From positions 50,606 through 114,605 of the forward strand of contig CAVFTR010000006.1 in NCBI GenBank assembly GCA_963625685.1: DNA of 64,000 nucleotides, in the 5' to 3' direction. Below the pieces are notes generated by a model. That model had not been told where the DNA came from and searched no databases. It was given only the letters and a program-made list of their open reading frames with translations. The stretch is from F23-B02 sp963625685. GTDB taxonomy: Bacteria; Bacillota; Clostridia; Oscillospirales; Oscillospiraceae. The translations under genes and the position numbers were made by a program. Positions 49,055 to 57,873 of the stretch are shown in pieces. The stretch's first letter is position 1. Every line of letters starts with the position of its first letter.

Positions 49055-50656
49055 TTAAAGGAATTCAACTGTGCTCAGAAGTTCATCCTTCTTGGTGCGC
49101 TTTTCGTCGAAATAACGTCTAAACTCTGCAAGTTCTCCCATGCAAGCATTAAGACTATCGACGGCTGCTTGTACACGCAACGGATATGATTTGATCGCCT
49201 GTAACACCCTAAAGACAAGGAACCCGGCGGCCAAAGCCGTTACAATCAGCGAGTACAATGTAACAAAAGCTAATCCAGCGGAGACGATGAAGAGGATAGC
49301 AGCGAGGATGTTGGGAGTGTTTACGAACATATTCTGGAACTTGTTATTCTCAAAATGGTTCTTTAAGCTCTCTACCTGCTCTGCCTGATCGTTGCCGTTG
49401 CTTACTCCATCCCAAGTGTCAATATGAAGGTTATACTGTGTCGGGAATGCTTCCTGGAGCTTGGCGTCAAAGTTATCAACTGCCTTCTTAAACCAAGCCT
49501 TTGTGTTCTGGAATCCGAACTTTCGCACTTGAACATCTGTCTGATCGCTATCGTCATAGATTGCCCATTTAAGCATCTGCTTGCCGATGTTGAACTGATT
49601 GTTTGACAGATCCTCCATAGCTTGATACTGAGCTTCAGCTTGTTCGACAACGCCATTGTTTTCAACGATGAAGCGGTAATACTCTTGCTGTTTTTTCAGC
49701 TCAAGTTCTTCGGCATCATAGTTGGAAATCAAATTCATAAGGATCGCATCAATTCGACTCTTATAGTTTTCGCTGTCCTGAGGCTCAGATTCAACATCCA
49801 GAGATTTTACAAACTCCAGAAGAATCTCAAATTTCGAGACATCCTTGTAGGACTTCTCAACCTCAGAAGCATTGGTGCAGAATTGCAATACAGACTGATA
49901 TGTAAACTGCACCGGCGTGTTTAGGTTGGCAATGTATTTCTCATAAGCATCGAGAAGTTCATTCGAAATTTGCTCATTGTCGTTTATAATGGAGATCCAC
50001 TCATCAATGAGCTGGATCACTTCCTGCTCGAGCTCTTTGTCCTTGCCGAAAATTCCATTCAAGAAGGACTGAAGCAGGATTGCTGTTTCTTGCTGGAGCA
50101 TGGTCGGATCGAGTGTCTTGAAGTATTCATAGAACCACTTCTTGGCGGCGTCCATTCTTCCAAATCTCATGTTCATGAGGCAGAAGAACAGCGTCGTTTT
50201 AATTGCATCCTTTCGGCCGCTTTCAGCAAGAGCGTTTTTAGCAACATCGGGATAATTGTTCACCCAAGCAGTTATTGCGATGAGTGCGTAAGAGAGCCAG
50301 TATCTCGAGCTGGTAATCCAGAGTTCTTCCGAAAGCTCCTGGATAGTGCTGTTCCTGACCAGGTTGATATCAAAGTCACGAACAACACCCATAACAGTGC
50401 GCCGAATTGCGATATGGTTGCTGAACTGCTCTTTGATGATCTGATCAATCCTCAAGATGTTCTCGTGAGCGATTTGCTTTTCCTCACCATGAAGCATCTC
50501 GGTCTTGAATTTCTCGATGTTTTCGTAGATCCGGTTCGTTGTTGCTTGGATATTGGCTGTCGATGTATTGACATCATTGACCTTCACGTCCACACGTGAT
50601 TTGAACGAATTAATAGTTTGGTCAAGACTATTTATCGCTTGTGATGCATTAGACAT
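49055..50656 (-). CDS. Coiled-coil membrane protein, paralogue B of three
   Basis: A 533-residue protein of the same family as the two flanking it. It has an N-terminal coiled coil (SLDQTINSFKSRVDVKVNDV), a core motif YWLSYALIAITAWVNNYPDV...FFCLMNMRFGRMDAAKKWFYEYF, a DDSDQTDVQVRKF segment and a two-helix hydrophobic hairpin near the C-terminus (NILAAILFIVSAGLAFVTLY...ALAAGFLVFRVL). A ~65-residue helical tail follows. The DDTSQTDV/DDSDQTDV motif is shared with paralogue A and weakly (RDAQDVNG) with C. GGGAGG precedes the ATG. Confidence 0.8.
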   Translation of the reverse strand: MSNASQAINSLDQTINSFKSRVDVKVNDVNTSTANIQATTNRIYENIEKFKTEMLHGEEKQIAHENILRIDQIIKEQFSNHIAIRRTVMGVVRDFDINLVRNSTIQELSEELWITSSRYWLSYALIAITAWVNNYPDVAKNALAESGRKDAIKTTLFFCLMNMRFGRMDAAKKWFYEYFKTLDPTMLQQETAILLQSFLNGIFGKDKELEQEVIQLIDEWISIINDNEQISNELLDAYEKYIANLNTPVQFTYQSVLQFCTNASEVEKSYKDVSKFEILLEFVKSLDVESEPQDSENYKSRIDAILMNLISNYDAEELELKKQQEYYRFIVENNGVVEQAEAQYQAMEDLSNNQFNIGKQMLKWAIYDDSDQTDVQVRKFGFQNTKAWFKKAVDNFDAKLQEAFPTQYNLHIDTWDGVSNGNDQAEQVESLKNHFENNKFQNMFVNTPNILAAILFIVSAGLAFVTLYSLIVTALAAGFLVFRVLQAIKSYPLRVQAAVDSLNACMGELAEFRRYFDEKRTKKDELLSTVEFL

Positions 50657-50675
50657 TAGTTTCTACCTCCCATTA

Positions 50676-52424
50676 TTAGAATCTCTCGATTGCGCTCAGC
50701 ATATCGGCACTTTTTGCGTCTGCTTCTTTGTAGGCAGAGCGCCATTGCGAAAGTTCTTCAAGTGCTTGTTTAAGTAACAGCTTGCCTTTTCGTTTCTTCT
50801 CTTTAAGGATTTTCCCCATATCGACGATCCTGCGCCACAGAAGGAAACTACCCGCTAATCCAAGCAAGATACCGATTGTCAAGATAACCGGCGAGAAGAA
50901 TGGAATCAGCAAAAGGATGAGAAGCAGAGCCACCGCACACATTCCTGTGTAGATCAGAACGTGTTTATCCTTGAAGGTGTCCTTGACCTTGTTCTTGTCA
51001 TAGTACTTATCAAGTGTCTTCTCGGCCTCGCCATAATCGTTCTCGTTACATTCCAATTCACACTCGTCAATATTGAAATGATATTTATCCTTTTCTTTAG
51101 CCTTATACCGTTCAGCAAACTGTTCGAATCCTTTTGCGATTGCTTCCTTCATAAAGGAGATGGAAAATCGTTTAACGGACACGTCCGTCTGGCTTGTATC
51201 ATCTGCAAAAGCCCAGGAAAGAAGAAGATCACCGAGGTTTTTCTTTTTCTTTCTTTCTTCGAACATTGCGTTGTAATTGGCCTGCGCGGTTGCAACGTCG
51301 CCCCGTGCGCTAATGATGGCTTCGTTGTATTTGATCTTCTGAACAACCTTTAGTTCTTCCTCGTCGTAGTCATTAACAAGCGAGTACAAAACATTTTCGA
51401 TTCTTTGTGGAAGATCCTCGGTTTCGGTAACCTCTGCTTCAGCAAGCTCATTGTAGTACCGAGCAATCTCAACATTCTTCTCTGCCGTAGACAGAAGATC
51501 CTTCATCTCGGGGTATTCAGCGCAAGTTCTTCCGAGGAGCGTGTACTCGTGGTTCGTTTTATGAACATAGAGCTCGGCAAACTCGATCGCTTTCTGTGTA
51601 AATTTCTTGGCGAAATCTACTGTAGTCACTTCCACTTGTGCAAGCATGCTCTGGAAGCATTTAGCTACCGTTGCCTGGAGCTCTTCATCGGCGCCGAACG
51701 CTCCAAAGAGGTAGGCTTGTAAGAGATATTGCCATTCATCACCGAGGTTGTTCATGTCTGCTCGATCAAGGTAATTTACATACCATTTCTTCGCTGCATC
51801 AATACGATTGAAGCGAAGGTTGATCAGCAAGTAGAACAAGCATGAATTAAAGTAGCTGATGGACAGACTTTTGCTCATTGCACGTTGTGCGGCTTCTTTT
51901 TCATTGCTTGCCCAAAGCATCACTGCTGCGATGCAATATGCAAGCCAATACTCGGTGTTTTGCAGATAAGCCTTTTCGACTTTCTTTCGAGCGGACTCAC
52001 TCGATACAATGTGAGAGTCGAGGCCAACTACATAGCCAAGGGAAATCCTTCGCAATTCATTGTAGTATGAGAATCTCGTGTAGTACTCGTCATTGTATTG
52101 AGTTACGTTCTTCGAAGCAGTCGAAATGCTCTTGAACGAGAAATACTGAACAGTCAGCTCGTTTAAGGCTTGAAAGACTTCTTTTGTGCTGATGTCAGCT
52201 TGCCCAACGACATTGGAAAGATAGCCCATATCCTCATATACGGCTTTGTCAAGTTCACCGCAATTACTGATAAGGATGCTGACATTCTGGATGGCATTAT
52301 CAAGCTCAACTTCAAGTTCAGCATTCTCTCGATTAGTGCGGTTAATCTGATCAATAACATTATTGATCTGTCGCTGTAGTCGTTCAGCTTCTTCTAATTC
52401 TCTTTGGTATTCTTCATCCGTCAT
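50676..52424 (-). CDS. Coiled-coil membrane protein, paralogue A of three
   Basis: A 582-residue protein. The N-terminal coiled coil (residues ~1-75) is rich in Glu/Asn/Ile. The core motif is YWLAYCIAAVMLWASNEKEA...FNRIDAAKKWYVNYL, followed by DDTSQTDVSVKRFSISFMKEAI. A very hydrophobic hairpin lies at residues ~490-530 (GMCAVALLLILLLIPFFSPV...ILLGLAGSFLLW), with a Lys-rich coiled-coil tail. This looks like a membrane-anchored oligomer with a large cytoplasmic helical part. GGGAGG precedes the ATG at 52424. Confidence 0.8.
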   Translation of the reverse strand: MTDEEYQRELEEAERLQRQINNVIDQINRTNRENAELEVELDNAIQNVSILISNCGELDKAVYEDMGYLSNVVGQADISTKEVFQALNELTVQYFSFKSISTASKNVTQYNDEYYTRFSYYNELRRISLGYVVGLDSHIVSSESARKKVEKAYLQNTEYWLAYCIAAVMLWASNEKEAAQRAMSKSLSISYFNSCLFYLLINLRFNRIDAAKKWYVNYLDRADMNNLGDEWQYLLQAYLFGAFGADEELQATVAKCFQSMLAQVEVTTVDFAKKFTQKAIEFAELYVHKTNHEYTLLGRTCAEYPEMKDLLSTAEKNVEIARYYNELAEAEVTETEDLPQRIENVLYSLVNDYDEEELKVVQKIKYNEAIISARGDVATAQANYNAMFEERKKKKNLGDLLLSWAFADDTSQTDVSVKRFSISFMKEAIAKGFEQFAERYKAKEKDKYHFNIDECELECNENDYGEAEKTLDKYYDKNKVKDTFKDKHVLIYTGMCAVALLLILLLIPFFSPVILTIGILLGLAGSFLLWRRIVDMGKILKEKKRKGKLLLKQALEELSQWRSAYKEADAKSADMLSAIERF

Positions 52425-52441
52425 AGTTGAGAACCTCCCTC

Positions 52442-52915
52442 TTAAAGATTGCTAAGCTCTTGATAGAACTTTTGATAGCTGGCTGGAGTTATTTCAAGTA
52501 TTCTGTCAAGATAACGCCTATACGTCTCAGTGTCACACCGTCCGTTATTTAGGTACTCAGCTCTTACAGAATCGAACAGAGAATATATCTCTACAAAATC
52601 TTCTCGGGTTGGCCTCTTTACGTTGGGATCATTTAAGTCATACAAGTCTTCAAATCCCGAGCTGGAGAAGTCGATTTCTCTACAGTCAAACTCATTAACA
52701 ACATCACCAGAGGCAAGATCTGCAACAATCCAATGAACTGGACGTGGCATTTTGTTTTGCTGAATGTTTTCCCGATTGTAGATGTATACAAATGCAGCAA
52801 TATAAGGCACATCATCAACAACACGCAAAACGGGGTTAGAAACACTGTGTGGAATCTTTGCTCCACCAAGCGCCTTACCATTCAGTGTTGAAACAATCTT
52901 TTTAATTTCAACCAT
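52442..52915 (-). CDS. Hypothetical protein (157 aa) overlapping the acidic peptidase gene
   Basis: A 157-residue soluble protein (EIKKIVSTLNGKALGGAKIP...YIAAFVYIYNRENIQQNKMPRPVHWIVADLASGDVVNEFDC...RYLDRILEITPASYQKFYQEL). Its ATG overlaps the TAA of the preceding gene by one base (TAATG). This coupling, its size and its place after a putative toxin-like peptidase make it a candidate partner or inhibitor. No recognised domain supports a stronger claim. Confidence 0.65.
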   Translation of the reverse strand: MVEIKKIVSTLNGKALGGAKIPHSVSNPVLRVVDDVPYIAAFVYIYNRENIQQNKMPRPVHWIVADLASGDVVNEFDCREIDFSSSGFEDLYDLNDPNVKRPTREDFVEIYSLFDSVRAEYLNNGRCDTETYRRYLDRILEITPASYQKFYQELSNL

Positions 52916-55101
52916 TACTCATTCCTCCTTCCGAAAATTCTTTGAAACCAATTACTTTGATCCCCGGTATTTGAGTTATCGCCTGTGTCATGATTTGCAT
53001 CTGATGCTATAGGAACATCATTTTTTGAGACCACGATTGCTGTAGGATCAATAACTCTATGTTCATCGGTTCCAAAACACATCTCATGATACTTATCGGC
53101 ATCCACATAGTTCACTCCGCCGCCAGAATCAATAATGTCGAATCCTTGAATGTTGCCCAGTTCATCACGCTGAACGCCTGTTACGGTAATCCAATGGTCA
53201 GAATAGAAGTCATCGCAAGGAATGCCCATGGAATTAACGTATTCTCTTGGCTGATCCCAAAGAGCAGCGGCATCTACTGCAACATTCAACACACACCCCT
53301 CATCAAGTTTTGATGCAACATCTTCTACATCAAGTGCATTATTAAACTCATAGAGTTCCGTGTTGATTTTTCCATCGAGTTGCTCGTTCATCTTATCGTA
53401 TAGCTCCATAAATTGCTCTGTTGTTGTGCCACCGCAGTTCTCTGGAGAAGAATCCATACTACAAAGATTGTTGTCAACTGCCACATTGAGGACTTTATTT
53501 TCTGTGAATTCGTTAGTATCAAACAGTTCATTCAACGCATTGGCTTGTGAAGTCGGGCCGCAGGTTCCCTGGTAGCCGAACTCATTTATTCCCTGTTCGT
53601 AAAACGATCCAGATTCGTAAAAATCGGGCTTCCCTTCGAGAACACTTTGCTCGAAATCGTCATATTCTCTTGGCGTCATTACTGGCAGATCACTTGCCAC
53701 ATCTAATTGTTCATCAGAAGTAATGTCGGACGAAATATCTTCAGAGCCTGTTTGGGGATTACTTTCAACTTCTTCGTCAATCTCACTGTCTGTTATCTGC
53801 GGTTCTGAATTATCAAGAGGAGGCTCATCATAAGTAGCATCAGTTTCACCGTCTATTGACGACTCGGCGGGAGAATCCAAATCTTGTATGTTCTCGATAC
53901 CTTCTTGTTCATTTGCAAGTATAGCATCAAGTTCTGGACTGTTTTCTGGAATTCCAGCCGCAATCAGTTCATCCCGTATGTCAGTAATATCGGATGTTTC
54001 TCCGCCACTATAATCAATTGGTTCTCTGCCAAGTTCTTGCAAGTAAGCATTATTTAGTTCTTGCCATTCTGGATCTTTAGAGTATTCCGCGTAGTCCTGC
54101 TGACCATAATTGTGTGAGTTGTAATAATCGGCCAATTGGTCATACGCCGAAACCTCCGCATCAAGAGGAGAACCTGGCTGTGTATCAGATACATCTGAAA
54201 GAGCTCCCTCCAGTTCACCTTGCTCATCTTCTGAAATATCTGTAACGCTGGAATTAGTCTCAGTATCAGCATCAATCTGCGTGGAATCCAACGGCTCTGT
54301 TCCTTCGGATATTTCTTCTGTACCGATCTCGTTTTCTTCCATATCCGTTTCAACAGGAGGCACATCCTCTGTCTCGAAATCGTCAGACGTATCTTCGATG
54401 GATTCATCGACGAGAGGAATCGTGTCGCCCACATCACTTTCATCCATTAGAGCGGAGACATCTGTTGCTTCCTGCATTTCCTCTGTATTATCAGAATCAA
54501 GCTCTTCCACAAGATCAGAAGCGTCATCCTGTGACAGTTCTTCTGTCGCCAGGAGTGATTCAACTTCATTGATGTTATCATCACCGTTCTCAATTGTGTC
54601 CATCTCTATCTCTGATGGATTCTCAGCAGTATCCGATACAAGCTCTACATCATTCATTAGTGTTTCTATATCGTTATCTGTGGAGTCATTACCTTCGGTC
54701 GTATCCATTGCAACCTCATCGAATGATTCAATTGCTGCCTCGTCCATCAAGTCAGCTATGTCGGAACCAGCGTCCATTTCATAATCATCTATGTCATTTG
54801 AGATATCTGATGGATCAAGGCCAGAAGAATCAAGCGTGTCAGATGGATCTTCTTCTGTTGTATATGCATCAGTAGCACCATCCATCAAGCTATCTATATC
54901 TGTTGTTTCTGCCGTTGGAAGCTCTGTCTCAAAGCTGTTATCGAGTGGTTCGACATCAAAGCTTTCAATTGGCTCTGTAGAGATATCATCCATCATATCG
55001 CCAACATCAACAGGATCGGAAAAGCTGCTTGTATCAGTGGTATCTGTGCTTATATCGTCGAACGACGAAGTGTCAACAGAGTCTTCAAAGTCTTCACCCA
55101 T
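52915..55101 (-). CDS. Very acidic repeat protein with C-terminal C39-like cysteine peptidase
   Basis: A 728-residue protein. Residues ~1-300 and ~390-470 are extremely rich in Asp, Glu, Ser and Thr and probably unstructured. They carry recurring short hydrophobic motifs of the form (D/E)-(I/V)-x-x-L-(M/L)-D at about residues 34, 68, 114, 144, 179 and 214. Residues ~505-710 form a papain-like/C39-type domain: QGTCGPTSQANAL (Cys514), DHWITVTG (His636) and FDIIDSGGG (Asp658) give a plausible Cys-His-Asp triad. There is no signal peptide. It could be a peptidase effector with a long adaptor-binding tail. AAGGAGG precedes the ATG. Confidence 0.72.
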   Translation of the reverse strand: MGEDFEDSVDTSSFDDISTDTTDTSSFSDPVDVGDMMDDISTEPIESFDVEPLDNSFETELPTAETTDIDSLMDGATDAYTTEEDPSDTLDSSGLDPSDISNDIDDYEMDAGSDIADLMDEAAIESFDEVAMDTTEGNDSTDNDIETLMNDVELVSDTAENPSEIEMDTIENGDDNINEVESLLATEELSQDDASDLVEELDSDNTEEMQEATDVSALMDESDVGDTIPLVDESIEDTSDDFETEDVPPVETDMEENEIGTEEISEGTEPLDSTQIDADTETNSSVTDISEDEQGELEGALSDVSDTQPGSPLDAEVSAYDQLADYYNSHNYGQQDYAEYSKDPEWQELNNAYLQELGREPIDYSGGETSDITDIRDELIAAGIPENSPELDAILANEQEGIENIQDLDSPAESSIDGETDATYDEPPLDNSEPQITDSEIDEEVESNPQTGSEDISSDITSDEQLDVASDLPVMTPREYDDFEQSVLEGKPDFYESGSFYEQGINEFGYQGTCGPTSQANALNELFDTNEFTENKVLNVAVDNNLCSMDSSPENCGGTTTEQFMELYDKMNEQLDGKINTELYEFNNALDVEDVASKLDEGCVLNVAVDAAALWDQPREYVNSMGIPCDDFYSDHWITVTGVQRDELGNIQGFDIIDSGGGVNYVDADKYHEMCFGTDEHRVIDPTAIVVSKNDVPIASDANHDTGDNSNTGDQSNWFQRIFGRRNE

Positions 55102-55137
55102 TACATGAACCTCCTTTTCTCAGATTTTAAGCAGCTT

Positions 55138-57852
55138 CTACTGCTCGGTGCTTCTCAAAAACCGCGGGTGGTTAAGAATCGTGTTGTATTCAGCCTTTGT
55201 GATCCCGAAGCTTTTAATCAGCATTGACTTTCTCAAGAACTTTATCTTTACGCAGTTAATGAGCCGGTTGCTCGCTTGGATTGAAGGATTCTCTTTCAAC
55301 AAGTCGATTATGTTCTTATCCATCTTCACCAAAAACTTCACAAACGCTGCCTTATCCGTCAGCTCGTATAAGCAGTCGTTCACTAAACGTGCAGCGAGGA
55401 AATCTGCGTTGGCACGGAGTTTGAAGTCACAGCTATCTTTGCAATAACAACTGTATTTGCATTCAATGTGGGGAATAAGCAATTCTTTATGCGTATCCCA
55501 ATATGTTGAAAGAGCGGCAATTTCCTGGTCTGGAATGACAGGCCTTATAGTAGCCTTGTCATGCACGTTATAGGTTTTTATGTGGAGGGGGCTATATACT
55601 CTGCCATAATGGAGCAGGGCTTCTCCGACGCCAAGTCGGCCAAGCAAATCGTAATCCGCATCATTCATATTGGTCGCCGTACTGATTGCATCCTTATTTT
55701 CTTTTTCGACGAGCTTAAAGATTACCTTCACATTCGTATTTGCGACTACGCTGCGGCCGACTTTAGTGGGCGATTGGTCTGCGATAATAATGCTGGTACC
55801 GTAAGATCGTATTTCAGCAATCATATCTTCGAGAGCTTCCACTGTAGATCCCTGCGAATCTGCGCTGTCATTCGATCTTGAGCTTCCACCGGCAAGCAGA
55901 ACATGTGCCTCATCAATTAGTAAGACATTTTTCAGTTTTCCGTCGCCGGAGACATTGTTCTTGGTATATACACAAATCATGATTAGGAGCAGTGCCATAA
56001 TCAACGATTTCTGCTCTTTGTTGTTGATTGCGTTGAGCTCAATTACAGTCGGTTTGCTTAACAGATCTTCAAGTGGAATGGTGTTTATGGTGTCATAGAT
56101 ATTGCTGTTTTGTTCGATCAAGCTGACAAGGCGGACAACACCAGCACTTTCCATATTGGCCTTGACATCGCCTTTATAATCCATGTGCTGGATCTTCTTC
56201 TTAAACACCTTGATGAATTCATAAAGGCCAAATCGTTGCACGGTTGGATCGTCGTTTGTGCTGTCCGTTTTCCAACCGTATTCGTTGTAGCAATCATTGA
56301 TTGCTGACAAGAAAATATCAGGCAGAGGATCTGGCATTGAGAAAGCAGCCTTAAATGCAGACATAAGGCTGGGGACATAGCTTTCCACTGTCACACCTGT
56401 TGGGGGAAGAAAGGGGTTGATAATATAAGGAGATACCGTGTTTTTTCCAGGGGTGAATATCTGCAAATCCTTTATATCGTCAATCAACGAACGATACTCA
56501 CTCTTTGTAGGTTCGATTGCAAGAAACGGTATACCAAACTCGTTCCAAAACTGCAGAAGGAGACCAAGTGAGAAGTTTGTTTTGCCTGATCCTGGCATAC
56601 CAACGATAAGCCCGTGCTTGGTAAAATCATTAAGTGCAATGCCTGCATTAGCATTGTCGTTCTTTCCGCTTTTGCTGGCGTTTTGAATAATACCAACCTT
56701 AAAGTTACCGTCCGAAATAATGCTCTGATGGAGTTTTTCTCGGTTTGCAAGGATCTTATTGCTATCCAATCCGATAATTTTTCCATCATCAATCGGAAAC
56801 TTGAAAACGCCTCGAAGCTCTCGTGTTGTCATCAAGCGTTTGAGCCGTTGGAGATGCTTCGGTGCATTCTTGTTTCCCCAAAAACTCATTTCCCGAGCTC
56901 GATTGAGAAGGACATCATTGGCTATCCAAGGGCTTGCAAACAGATTGGTTGCCGGAGTCAGACCAAACTCCGAAACATCAACTATGTCTAATGAGCTTCC
57001 CGTGGCTTTCCCTTCTGTTTCTACGGCGTCCATTAGTTTATTTGCAAGATCAATGGCGCTGCTGTACTCCGAATACACAACGAAGTTATATAGAAATAGA
57101 AGCTCGTTATTAGCTTGAGAATAGTAATCGTATGCGTCTACGATCATTTGCGTATTCGCATCGACTCGTATTCCTTGTCGATACCGAATCTCGCTCACAT
57201 AATGAGCCAAAAAATTTTTGCTTTCTTCAATGCCGTATAATTCCTGAATGTTGTACTTCGTGGGAATAATCTGCATTGAAATAACGCTTCCGGGATATTG
57301 CGTTAAAGCATTGGTGAGTGTTGCAATATTGGTGTTTTCGGACGGCTCGATGACGTCGTTATAGTACATTAGGCCATTCGCTGAAAGCGCGTTTCCGATT
57401 ACTTTCTCTTTCTTTGAAATAGAAAGCACCTTGGAACAATCAGTCTCCGAGAGCGCCTTTTCAAAAGCGGAGTATTCGATTTCATTATCGAGCACAGATA
57501 CTGAGAAGTTTTTGTCCTCGAGATCATTCTTAATGCTCGACATCATATCGACAATGAAAGATTCGTTGCTGAACTTAACGTCGCCAATCTTCCTGACGAT
57601 TATGTATAACCTAACCTGGGCCTTATAAGTTTGGTTGTCTACGCCAATACTTTGAAATAAGAACTCAAATGCAGTATTCTCCGCGTCTGACTTCCGATGC
57701 ATTGCTTGGAGAATCTGTGTAAACAAGACTTGATTCGAATAATTGGCACGGTCAAGGTCTTTTGCAAAAAGCTCATAGAAAGGGACGGAGGTCACTTCCG
57801 CAACCGCCATGCTGACAAACATCCCATTTGCTAATTCAAGTGTCTTTACCAT
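55138..57852 (-). CDS. HerA/FtsK-like ATPase (DUF87 family)
   Basis: A 904-residue protein. Residues ~1-400 are a family-specific N-terminal region. The RecA-like ATPase has Walker A GMPGSGKTNFSLGLLLQ (~418-434), then FLAIEPTKSEYRSL, a long insertion, Walker B VLLIDEAHVLLAGG (~650) and IIADQSPTKVGRSVV. This matches HerA/VirB4-like ATPases that translocate DNA or proteins as hexamers. A short Cys cluster (CKYSCYCKDSC) lies near residue 800 and could bind metal. Such ATPases are found in several phage-defence systems, but no partner nuclease is present here. AAAGGA precedes the ATG. Confidence 0.82.
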   Translation of the reverse strand: MVKTLELANGMFVSMAVAEVTSVPFYELFAKDLDRANYSNQVLFTQILQAMHRKSDAENTAFEFLFQSIGVDNQTYKAQVRLYIIVRKIGDVKFSNESFIVDMMSSIKNDLEDKNFSVSVLDNEIEYSAFEKALSETDCSKVLSISKKEKVIGNALSANGLMYYNDVIEPSENTNIATLTNALTQYPGSVISMQIIPTKYNIQELYGIEESKNFLAHYVSEIRYRQGIRVDANTQMIVDAYDYYSQANNELLFLYNFVVYSEYSSAIDLANKLMDAVETEGKATGSSLDIVDVSEFGLTPATNLFASPWIANDVLLNRAREMSFWGNKNAPKHLQRLKRLMTTRELRGVFKFPIDDGKIIGLDSNKILANREKLHQSIISDGNFKVGIIQNASKSGKNDNANAGIALNDFTKHGLIVGMPGSGKTNFSLGLLLQFWNEFGIPFLAIEPTKSEYRSLIDDIKDLQIFTPGKNTVSPYIINPFLPPTGVTVESYVPSLMSAFKAAFSMPDPLPDIFLSAINDCYNEYGWKTDSTNDDPTVQRFGLYEFIKVFKKKIQHMDYKGDVKANMESAGVVRLVSLIEQNSNIYDTINTIPLEDLLSKPTVIELNAINNKEQKSLIMALLLIMICVYTKNNVSGDGKLKNVLLIDEAHVLLAGGSSRSNDSADSQGSTVEALEDMIAEIRSYGTSIIIADQSPTKVGRSVVANTNVKVIFKLVEKENKDAISTATNMNDADYDLLGRLGVGEALLHYGRVYSPLHIKTYNVHDKATIRPVIPDQEIAALSTYWDTHKELLIPHIECKYSCYCKDSCDFKLRANADFLAARLVNDCLYELTDKAAFVKFLVKMDKNIIDLLKENPSIQASNRLINCVKIKFLRKSMLIKSFGITKAEYNTILNHPRFLRSTEQ

Positions 57853-57873
57853 CTGTAGCCACCGTCCTTTCCA

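Noticed and set aside
55138..57852. Assignment of the HerA-like gene to a known HerA-nuclease defence pair
   Set aside because: No nuclease (NurA, SIR2 or other) gene is adjacent, so a named defence system cannot be claimed.
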